DNA of 12,983 bases from a bacterium (GTDB taxonomy: Bacteria; Desulfobacterota; Deferrimicrobia; Deferrimicrobiales; Deferrimicrobiaceae): positions 1-12,983 of the forward strand of contig JAGVHM010000117.1 in the NCBI GenBank assembly GCA_020056545.1. Direction: 5' to 3'. The position numbers were made by a program, and so were the translations under genes. Under the pieces are notes generated by a model. That model was given only the letters and a program-made list of their open reading frames with translations, had not been told where the DNA came from and did no database searches. Shown here in pieces: positions 5,541 to 12,008 of the stretch (positions are counted from its first letter, which is position 1; the number at the start of each line of letters is the position of its first letter).

Positions 5541-7967
5541 CTACCCTCCGGAAATCGTCTGTGCAGCGAAATACGCCTGCCCCAGCGAGATCCCTCCGTC
5601 GTTGGCGGGGACCTCCCGGTGGATCAGCGCCTTGAGCTTCCTTTGCCGGAACCCGGCGAGAAGCCTGCTTAACAGATATACGTTCTGGAAGACCCCCCCC
5701 GAAAGGAGCACGTGCCCGGCTCCCGTCCCTTCCGCAAGCCTGCCGGATACTTCGAGGACGATCCCCGCCACCGTGTCGTGGAACTTCCGCGAAATGGCCG
5801 GCGCGGGCGTCCCGGCGTCGGCGTCGGAAACGATCCCCGCGATCAGGCCTTTCCAGTCTATCCCAAGACGCCCGGTTCCGTCGTGGATCGTGAACGGATA
5901 TCTCCCCAAGCCTCCCCCTTTTCTGAGGCATCCCTCCAGAAGCATGGCGGCCTGTCCTTCGTAACTGGCCCTGCGGCAGACGCCGGCGAGGGCCGAGGCC
6001 GCGTCGAAGAGGCGCCCGCAGCTGGAGGAAGGAATCACATTCACCTTTTTAGAGATCGCGTCGACGAGAAGCCCGATCCGTTCGGGGGCGATATCGGGAA
6101 AACGGGAAGCGGCGATCCTTCCCGCCTCCACCGGTCCGAACGTCTCGTGGAGGTATCCCACCGCCGTCCTCCAAGGCTCCCGGACGGCGGCGTCCCCCCC
6201 CTGCAGCGGGAAGTAGTCGAATGCGGCAGCGCGGGTCATCTCCATCCCGTCGATGGCGAAGAACTCCCCGCCCCAGATTGCGCCGTCCTCCCCGTAGCCG
6301 GTCCCGTCGAAGGAGACCCCTACCGCCTTCCCAATAAAACCCGACTCGGCTAGGAGCGAGAAGAGGTGTGCCTTGTGATGCTGGAGGGAGAGGATGCGCC
6401 CGGCGCTTAAGGTTTCCGCGAAGGAGGTCGTGAAATAGGCGGGATGCAGGTCCCGGCAGACCACCGCCAGATCCGCATCGAGGAACTTCCGGAAAAACCC
6501 GAACGTCTCCTTGTAGAATTCCCGCACGGGGACCTGGTCCAGGTCGCCCAGGTGCTGGGAGAGGTAGGCGAACCCCTCCTTCAGTATGCAGAAGGTGCTT
6601 TTCAGCTCGCCCCCAAGGCCCGCCACGCAAAGGTTCTTGACCGCAGGGACGATCTTGATCGTCAGGCAATTCGATGGGTCCGTAACATTAATTGAGTTAT
6701 TAAGATCGTCCCCTTTATTGTCGTCCCGGTTTTTGTCCTCTGATGTCGAGTTCTTAGGAACGTCCCGGTTCTGATGGTTTTGCTTGATGAGCACGGGGGC
6801 GGGGACGAAGCCGCGTGCGCGGCGGATAGGATAGACCTTTCCGCCGATGCGGCGCACAACTGTGTCATCGCTGCGCTGAAGGATCTCCCGGTTGTGAAGG
6901 AGGAAGAGGTCCGCGATGCCGGAGAGGCGTTCGACGGCCTCCTCGTTCCCCGTGGCGATCGGCTCGTCGGTCGCGTTCCCGCTGGTCATGACGAGCGGGC
7001 GGTCGAGCCGCTCGAGGATCAGGCGGTGCAGCGGAGTGTATGAAAGGAAGATCCCGGCGTTTTGCATCCCCGGCGCCACCGACGGCGCCAGCGAAGTGTT
7101 TCCGTAGGTTTTCAGCAGCAGGATGGGAGCGGACGGGGAGGAGAGGATCGCCTCGTCGGCTTTCGAAAGGCGCGCAAGGAAGCGGGCAGCCGCGAGGTCC
7201 TTGACCATCACCGCGAACGGCTTCTCCTCCCTGCGCTTCCGTTCGCGGAGCCTTCGTACGGTTTCGTCGTTCGTAGCGTCCGCGGCCAGGTGGAAGCCGC
7301 CGAGTCCCCGGATGGCCGCTATTTCCCCCGCCCGCAAGGAATCGGCCACGAATCCGACAGGGTCGTCCGTCGCGACCGGGGTCCCATGCCGCGACACGAC
7401 GGATAGCGACGGCCCGCATTCCGGGCAGGCGTTGGGCTCCGCGTGGAACCGCCGGTTTTCCGGATCCTCGTACTCCCTCCGGCATCGGGCGCATAGGGGG
7501 AAGACCGCCATGGATGTGTTCTCCCGGTCGTAGGGGAGCTTCCCGACGATGGTGAATCTCGGTCCGCAGTTTGTGCAGTTGATGAAAGGGTAGCCGCTGC
7601 GCCTGTCGTCCGGATCGGACAGTTCCCGCATGCAGGCGTGGCACAGGGCGATGTCGGGCGGGATCGTCGAGAGGGCGATCCCCGCATGCTCGCTCTTTTC
7701 TATTGTGAACCCGGCGTATCCTTCGCAGGCCGCCCTGTTTTCCGTGATTTGCGCGACGCGCGCGGCGGAGGGCATCTCTTCGCGGAACAGTTTCCGGAAC
7801 CTGCGGATCGCCCCGTGTTCCCCTTCGACGTGGACGACCACGCTCCCCGGCGTGTTCGTCACGTATCCGCGCAGTCCGCAACGCACGGCGATCCGGTAGA
7901 TGAAGGGGCGGAACCCCACACCCTGCACAACCCCGCGGACCTTGAGGCGAATGGCGATTGCCGGCAT
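5541..7967 (-). CDS. hypF: Carbamoyltransferase HypF with an unusual linker insert
   Basis: HypF makes carbamoyl-AMP from carbamoyl phosphate and ATP and transfers the carbamoyl group to HypE. Domains in order: acylphosphatase-like (about 1-92; GVVQGVGFRPF with Arg20 and Asn38), two zinc-finger pairs (C109-x2-C112 with C131-x2-C134; C159-x2-C162 with C181-x2-C184), YrdC-like domain (about 200-390, ending YPIRRARGFVPAPV), and a Kae1-like transferase domain (about 445-808) with the metal-binding HHKAH at 530-534, GVSFDGTGYGEDG and LLSGGVFQN. At 808 aa it is longer than the usual 750-780. The excess is an Asn/Asp/Lys-rich stretch at about residues 395-438, between the YrdC and Kae1 domains, encoded by AT-richer DNA that holds a repeat arm. 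The frame stays open through it and all catalytic motifs are present. GAGGGG precedes the ATG. It is the first gene of hypFCDE. Confidence 0.97.
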   Translation of the reverse strand: MPAIAIRLKVRGVVQGVGFRPFIYRIAVRCGLRGYVTNTPGSVVVHVEGEHGAIRRFRKLFREEMPSAARVAQITENRAACEGYAGFTIEKSEHAGIALSTIPPDIALCHACMRELSDPDDRRSGYPFINCTNCGPRFTIVGKLPYDRENTSMAVFPLCARCRREYEDPENRRFHAEPNACPECGPSLSVVSRHGTPVATDDPVGFVADSLRAGEIAAIRGLGGFHLAADATNDETVRRLRERKRREEKPFAVMVKDLAAARFLARLSKADEAILSSPSAPILLLKTYGNTSLAPSVAPGMQNAGIFLSYTPLHRLILERLDRPLVMTSGNATDEPIATGNEEAVERLSGIADLFLLHNREILQRSDDTVVRRIGGKVYPIRRARGFVPAPVLIKQNHQNRDVPKNSTSEDKNRDDNKGDDLNNSINVTDPSNCLTIKIVPAVKNLCVAGLGGELKSTFCILKEGFAYLSQHLGDLDQVPVREFYKETFGFFRKFLDADLAVVCRDLHPAYFTTSFAETLSAGRILSLQHHKAHLFSLLAESGFIGKAVGVSFDGTGYGEDGAIWGGEFFAIDGMEMTRAAAFDYFPLQGGDAAVREPWRTAVGYLHETFGPVEAGRIAASRFPDIAPERIGLLVDAISKKVNVIPSSSCGRLFDAASALAGVCRRASYEGQAAMLLEGCLRKGGGLGRYPFTIHDGTGRLGIDWKGLIAGIVSDADAGTPAPAISRKFHDTVAGIVLEVSGRLAEGTGAGHVLLSGGVFQNVYLLSRLLAGFRQRKLKALIHREVPANDGGISLGQAYFAAQTISGG
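6654..6785. repeat. Repeat-derived in-frame insert within hypF
   Basis: This stretch is visibly AT-richer than the rest of hypF and encodes the extra linker residues (about 395-438). Positions 6747-6772 match 11983-12008, one arm of the palindrome near fic, at 25 of 26 bases (the mismatch is at 6767). A ten-base direct repeat CGTCCCGGTT occurs at 6722-6731 and 6761-6770, 39 bases (13 codons) apart. The opposite arm of the palindrome is not present, so this is a partial or decayed copy. The borders are estimated from where HypF family similarity stops and resumes. Confidence 0.7.
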
Positions 7968-8156
7968 CGGTCCCCTCAGTGTACCAGAAGAACCACGGGT
8001 AACGCCGATACCGGGGCGTGTGTTATATAATCCAAGAGCTGCACGGAATGGGCAATCAGCGCTTTATTTCGCAAATATGGTAACGCGGACGCAGGGCGCG
8101 AACGTAGCTCCGGGGAAGACCCCCCGCGAGCCCGGAGTCCGGAGCGGGAAGACGCC
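7968..8156. promoter_or_regulatory. Divergent hypF / hypB promoter region
   Basis: A 189-bp intergenic region between the divergent hypF and hypB genes, so it must carry both operons' promoters. An AT-rich island at 8021-8031 includes TATAAT (8026-8031), a perfect -10 hexamer on the plus strand, but no good -35 stands 16-18 bases upstream. On the minus strand TTGCCC with GATTAT at 17-bp spacing overlaps the same island and could serve hypF. A second AT-rich patch lies at 8064-8082. No clear sigma-54 site is seen. GGGAAG lies shortly before the hypB ATG. Confidence 0.4.
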
Positions 8157-8813
8157 ATGAAAGTGGACATCGGGCGCGAGATCCAGCAGTCGGCGGAGGA
8201 GACCGCGGGGAAGATCCGCGGCCTGCTCGCCGCCCGGAATGTATTCTCCGTGAACCTCATCTCCTCGCCGGGGTCGGGGAAGACGACGCTGATCGAAAAG
8301 GCGATAGAGGCGCTGCGGGGGAGAATCCGTATCGCGGTCGTCGAGGGTGACATGGAGACCGATATCGACGCGGCGCGGATCCGCAGGCACGGCGTCCAGG
8401 TCCATCAGATCAACACCCGTTCCTCATGCCACATCCCTCCGTTCCTCCTGCTTTCGGCATTGGATCACCTCGACCTGGACGCGGCGGACCTGCTCTTCGT
8501 GGAGAACGTGGGAAACCTGGTGTGCCCCGCCGAGGTGCCGCTGGGGGAGGACCTGCGCGTCGTTGCGCTGAGCGTGGCCGAAGGGGATGAGAAGCCTCTC
8601 AAGTACCCATTGGTATTCAAGACCTCCGACCTTCTGGTCATCACGAAGACCGACCTGCTCCCCTACGTCAAGTTCGACACGGACCGCGTTAAGACAGCCG
8701 CCCGGGCGGTCAATCCCCGCGTGGAGGTCTTCGAGGTCTCGTCCTACACCGGATCGGGGCTTTCCTCTTTCCTTGAAAGAATCGAGGAGCTCTGCAGACG
8801 AAAGATCGGGTAG
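8157..8813 (+). CDS. hypB: Hydrogenase nickel incorporation GTPase HypB
   Basis: HypB is a SIMIBI-class GTPase that works with HypA to deliver nickel to the hydrogenase large subunit. The 218-aa product has the P-loop SSPGSGKTT (36-44), EGDMETDIDAARI (63-75), ENVGNLVCPAE (116-126), and TKTDLL as the base-specificity motif. The metal-site residues Cys91, His92 and Cys123 are present. It lacks the N-terminal His-rich or CxxCxC nickel-storage extension of some HypB proteins. The segment usually read as NTGKGCHLDA is here NTRSSCHIPP, a clear departure around the metal-binding Cys-His. The gene is divergent from hypF and separated from hypA by a 170-bp gap filled by an inverted-repeat element. Confidence 0.97.
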   Translation: MKVDIGREIQQSAEETAGKIRGLLAARNVFSVNLISSPGSGKTTLIEKAIEALRGRIRIAVVEGDMETDIDAARIRRHGVQVHQINTRSSCHIPPFLLLSALDHLDLDAADLLFVENVGNLVCPAEVPLGEDLRVVALSVAEGDEKPLKYPLVFKTSDLLVITKTDLLPYVKFDTDRVKTAARAVNPRVEVFEVSSYTGSGLSSFLERIEELCRRKIG

Positions 8814-8817
8814 CGCG

Positions 8818-8982
8818 TAGTGCACCGTCTCGCAAATAGCTTGAAGCACCGAGAGCGTCGATGCGCCGCACCGACGAGGCGCGCGACTGAGGCATACTGT
8901 TGAGTATGGTGAAGGAGCGCAACGAAGCCGGAGCGGATGCAGCGGCGCTCGAATGCCAAGCTATTTGCGAGACGGTGCACTA
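8818..8982. mobile_element. MITE-like inverted-repeat element between hypB and hypA
   Basis: The two ends (8818-8843 and 8957-8982) are perfect 26-base inverted repeats beginning TAGTGCACCGTCTCG. The interior is an imperfect inverted repeat that narrows to an apical hairpin, CATACT-GTTG-AGTATG (8893-8908), so the whole 165 bp can fold as one long stem. No ORF lies inside. Both ends carry TA as outermost bases, as would fit TA-target insertion of a mariner/IS630-type MITE, but the family is not identified. It starts 4 bases after the hypB stop and ends one base before the hypA ATG. Confidence 0.7.
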
Positions 8983-8983
8983 A

Positions 8984-9325
8984 ATGCACGAGCTGGGAAT
9001 CGCGAACGACATCCTGGACATCGCTCTTGCCGAGGCGAAGAAACACGGGAACCGGCGGATCACCCGCGTTGACCTCGAAGTGGGGGTCCTGCGGGGGATC
9101 GTGCCCGAGAACCTCGTCTTCCTGTTCGGCCACGTGGCGAAAGGGACGATCGCCGAGGGGGCCCACCTTGCGATCGAGGAGCAGCCGGCCCGGGTGGAAT
9201 GCGGGACGTGCGGGACGACGGAGGCGCGCGTGTTCACCATCGGATGCCCCGGGTGCGGGAGTCCCACCGCGAGGGTCGAGAGGGGCGACGCCATGCGCAT
9301 TCTTTCAATGGAAATCGACGATTGA
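8984..9325 (+). CDS. hypA: Hydrogenase maturation nickel metallochaperone HypA
   Basis: HypA binds nickel through its N-terminus and passes it, with HypB, to the hydrogenase large subunit. The 113-aa product begins MHELGIANDIL, so the start is certain: Met1 and His2 form part of the nickel site. The structural zinc site is complete, with Cys73 and Cys76 in VECGTCG and Cys88 and Cys91 in IGCPGCG. RVDLEVGVLRGIVPENLVFLF is a typical family segment, listed here by its key VGxLxGIVPE core. There is no good Shine-Dalgarno before the ATG because the bases there belong to the inverted-repeat element. The TGA stop overlaps a TTG start of the next gene. Confidence 0.97.
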   Translation: MHELGIANDILDIALAEAKKHGNRRITRVDLEVGVLRGIVPENLVFLFGHVAKGTIAEGAHLAIEEQPARVECGTCGTTEARVFTIGCPGCGSPTARVERGDAMRILSMEIDD

Positions 9326-11925
9326 AGCCTTCAGCCAAAAATTTGAGCACCGGGATCCCCGGGCTGGACCGGGTGGTCCAGCGGCTGCTGCCGGGCGACA
9401 ATATCGTCTGGCAGGTCGATTCCATCGAGGACTATCTTCCTTTCGTCGAGCCGTACTGCGAGGACGCGGTCCGGAAGGGGAAGAAGCTCGTCTATTTCCG
9501 TTTCGCACGGCACCCGGAGCTTGTGGGCCAGGAGAGCGGGGCGGAGATCCACCGCCTGAACCCGGAGGTTGGGTTCGAGACGTTCACCGCGGAGATCCAC
9601 AAGGTGATCGAGCGGTCGGGGCGCGGGACTTTCTACCTCTTCGACTGCCTGTCGGACCTGGCCGCCGACTGGTACAGCGACCTGATGCTGGGCAACTTCT
9701 TCATGGTGACCTGCCCGTACCTCTACGAGCTCGATACGATCACCTACTTCGCCCTCTTCCGCGACGGCCATTCGTTCGAGGCGGTCTCCGCCATCCGGGA
9801 CACGACCCAGCTGCTTATCGACGTCTTCCGCCACGGAGGAAGCCTCTACGTCCACCCCTTGAAGGTCGACCAGCGATATTCTCCGACGATGTACCTTCCC
9901 CACGTCCGGGACGGCGGGGAGTTCCGGCCCCTTACGGAGAGCGCCGTTCTATCGGAGGTGCTCGCGCAGATCACTTCGCAGCGCGTCGAATCCATTCCGC
10001 GCACACTCGATATCTGGGACCGGAAGTTCCTCCAGGCGCGGGAGATCCTGGAGGACGTAAAAAAAGGCCGGCAGCAGTCGAAGGAATCCGCCGACATCTT
10101 CCTCCGCCTCCTCCGTATGATGGTGACCCGGGACGAGCGGGTGATCGCGCTGGCCTCCCGCTACCTCGACCTTCCGGACCTTCTGGACATACGGAAACGG
10201 ATGATAGGGACGGGGCTGATCGGCGGGAAATCGGTCGGCATGCTCCTCTCCCGCGCGATCCTCGCCCGCACCGACGGCCGCTGGCGGGATCGGATGGAGA
10301 CCCACGACTCCTTCTACATCGGATCGGACGTCTTCTACACCTACCTGGTGCGCAACGGCCTTTGGAAGGCGCGCCGCGACCAGAGGAACCCCCTGTCCTT
10401 CCTGGGGGGGGCGAAGGGGGCGCGGAAGAAGATCCTGTCGGGGACTTTTCCCTCGTTCCTCTGCGGGCAGTTTCTCGCGATGCTGGAATACTTCGGCCAG
10501 TCGCCCATCATCGTCCGGTCGAGCAGTCTCCTGGAGGACAGCTTCGGCAACGCCTTCACGGGGAAGTACGAGAGCGTGTTCTGCCCGAACCAGGGGTCGC
10601 CGCAGGAGCGACTGGACGCCTTCCTGTCGGCCGTCAAGGCCGTTTACGCCAGCACGATGAGCGAGGAGGCCCTCCTGTACCGCGCCCACCGGGGGCTCCT
10701 CGAACGGGACGAGCAGATGGCGCTCCTCGTGCAGCGCGTATCCGGGGCCATCCACGGCCACCTGTTCTACCCGCAGATCGCCGGCGTCGGGCTCTCCTAC
10801 AACCCCTTCGCCTGGAGCGAGTACATCGATCCCCAGGCGGGGATGCTGCGGCTGGTCTTCGGCCTCGGGACGAGGGCGGTCGAACGGACCGACGACGACT
10901 ACACCCGCCTCGTCGCCCTCAACGCCCCCCAGCGCCGCCCGGAGGCGGATTTCGGCGAAGTGGTGGAGTTCGCCCAGCGGCGCGTGGACGCCCTGGACCT
11001 CTCCGCCAACCGGTTCGTTTCGCTGAACGTAGACGACGTGGTCAAGGTCAGCCCCAACCTCCCTATCGACATGTTCGCGGCGCGCAAGGAACCGGCCGGC
11101 GGGCGGTCGAAGTCGGCAGCCTTGTCCCGCTGCGTCCTCACCTTCGACCGGCTGCTCTCCGCGACGCCGTTCGTCGCCGACATGAAGGAGATGCTCGCCG
11201 TCCTGCGGGACGCATACGAATACCCCGTCGACATCGAATTCACCGCCAACTTCCTCGGGGACGAAAGCTACAGGATCAATCTCGTCCAGTGCCGGCCGCT
11301 CCAGGTGAAGGAGGGGGGAGGGATCCTGCCGCTTCCCCGGACGGTCGCGCGGAAGGACATGTTGTTCGAATCCCGCGGGCCGATCGTCGGCCAGAGCTCC
11401 CGCACCGCGGTCGACCGGCTGATCTACGTGGACCCGTCCGCCTACGGGAAGCTGTCGATCGGAGAGCGCCACTCCGTCGCCCGGCTGATCGGGCGTCTTA
11501 CCCACGTGGAGGAGAAAGAGGGGAAAAAGACGATCCTGCTGCTTGGGCCGGGCCGGTGGGGGACGAAAATGCCGTCCCTCGGCGTGCCGGTGTCGTTCGC
11601 CGAGATCGCCTCCGTCTCCGTTCTCTGCGAGATCGTCTACATGGGGACGAACATCGTTCCGAACGTTTCCCTGGGGACCCACTTCTTCAACGACCTGGTC
11701 GAGGCGAATATGCTCTCCCTCGCGGTCTTCCCGAAGGGGAAGGGGAGTTGCCTGAACGAAAGTTTCTTTTTGCGGTCGAGGAACCGGCTCCCCGAGCTCC
11801 TGCCCGAGGATTCCGAGTGGTCGGGAGCGGTGCGCGTCATCGACGTTCCTGCCCGGAAGGGCGGCCGGAAGCTCGTCCTCAACGCTAACACGCTTAAGCA
11901 GCGGGCCGTCTGCTACCTCGACTGA
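9322..11925 (+). CDS. RecA/KaiC-like domain fused to a PEP/pyruvate-binding (ATP-grasp) domain; function unknown
   Basis: An ~867-aa cytoplasmic protein. Residues 1-230 resemble a KaiC/RecA-type domain (LSTGIPGLDRVV, LLPGDNIVW, strand TFYLFDCLSDL in the Walker B place), but the Walker A GxxGxGKT is absent, reading VDSIEDY instead. The middle is a PEP/pyruvate-binding ATP-grasp domain as in PEP synthase: GLIGGKSVGM (about 299-308), VRSSSLLEDSFGNAFTGKYE (about 398-417), VQRV and LSYNPF. The C-terminus has conserved LLGPGRWGT, SLGVPVSF and VSLGTHFFNDL blocks. The phospho-histidine swivel and PEP-barrel domains are missing, so it cannot be a complete PEP synthase. The TTG at 9322 overlaps the hypA stop (TTGA) and has GGA nine bases upstream. 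A TTG at 9343 is an alternative, while starts further upstream would read through hypA in another frame. Coupling to hypA suggests, but does not prove, a role linked to hydrogenase or energy state. Confidence 0.85.
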   Translation: MKPSAKNLSTGIPGLDRVVQRLLPGDNIVWQVDSIEDYLPFVEPYCEDAVRKGKKLVYFRFARHPELVGQESGAEIHRLNPEVGFETFTAEIHKVIERSGRGTFYLFDCLSDLAADWYSDLMLGNFFMVTCPYLYELDTITYFALFRDGHSFEAVSAIRDTTQLLIDVFRHGGSLYVHPLKVDQRYSPTMYLPHVRDGGEFRPLTESAVLSEVLAQITSQRVESIPRTLDIWDRKFLQAREILEDVKKGRQQSKESADIFLRLLRMMVTRDERVIALASRYLDLPDLLDIRKRMIGTGLIGGKSVGMLLSRAILARTDGRWRDRMETHDSFYIGSDVFYTYLVRNGLWKARRDQRNPLSFLGGAKGARKKILSGTFPSFLCGQFLAMLEYFGQSPIIVRSSSLLEDSFGNAFTGKYESVFCPNQGSPQERLDAFLSAVKAVYASTMSEEALLYRAHRGLLERDEQMALLVQRVSGAIHGHLFYPQIAGVGLSYNPFAWSEYIDPQAGMLRLVFGLGTRAVERTDDDYTRLVALNAPQRRPEADFGEVVEFAQRRVDALDLSANRFVSLNVDDVVKVSPNLPIDMFAARKEPAGGRSKSAALSRCVLTFDRLLSATPFVADMKEMLAVLRDAYEYPVDIEFTANFLGDESYRINLVQCRPLQVKEGGGILPLPRTVARKDMLFESRGPIVGQSSRTAVDRLIYVDPSAYGKLSIGERHSVARLIGRLTHVEEKEGKKTILLLGPGRWGTKMPSLGVPVSFAEIASVSVLCEIVYMGTNIVPNVSLGTHFFNDLVEANMLSLAVFPKGKGSCLNESFFLRSRNRLPELLPEDSEWSGAVRVIDVPARKGGRKLVLNANTLKQRAVCYLD

Positions 11926-11929
11926 GATA

Positions 11930-12008
11930 AGAACAGGGACGTTCCTAAGAACTCCAAATCGAGACGGCCCTGGGTTTGGTCCCGAGTTCTTAGGAACGTC
12001 CCTGTTCT
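11930..12008. repeat. 79-bp palindromic repeat between convergent genes
   Basis: Arms 11930-11954 and 11984-12008 are perfect 25-base inverted repeats starting AGAACAGGGACGTTCC. An inner stem CCAAA/TTTGG (11954-11958 with 11975-11979) extends the hairpin. One arm recurs inside hypF at 6747-6772. It starts five bases after the stop of the fusion gene and its right arm encodes the end of the fic gene. It may act as a bidirectional transcription stop, though no T-run follows. It resembles REP-type elements mobilised by RAYT transposases; that is inference, as no transposase is in the window. Confidence 0.75.

Noticed and set aside
8079..8094. Possible sigma-54 promoter (GG-N10-GC spacing) upstream of hypB
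   Set aside because: The spacing is right but the flanking consensus (TGGCAC, TTGCA) is poorly matched, about 7 of 12 positions, so it is not distinguishable from chance.
8818..8982. CRISPR or tRNA-like structure in the hypB-hypA gap
   Set aside because: There is only one pair of inverted arms with no direct repeats or spacers, and no T-loop or anticodon arm pattern of a tRNA.
9199..9321. Longer N-terminus of the RecA-like/PEP-binding protein from an ATG at 9199
   Set aside because: It would overlap the hypA zinc-site coding region by over 120 bases, and the added residues are Arg/His-rich out-of-frame readings of hypA. The TTG overlapping the hypA stop is a better start.
8937..11888. 983-aa plus-strand open frame overlapping hypA and the fusion gene
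   Set aside because: Its translation is Arg/Pro/Gly-rich with no family motifs. It is the shadow frame of a GC-rich real gene.
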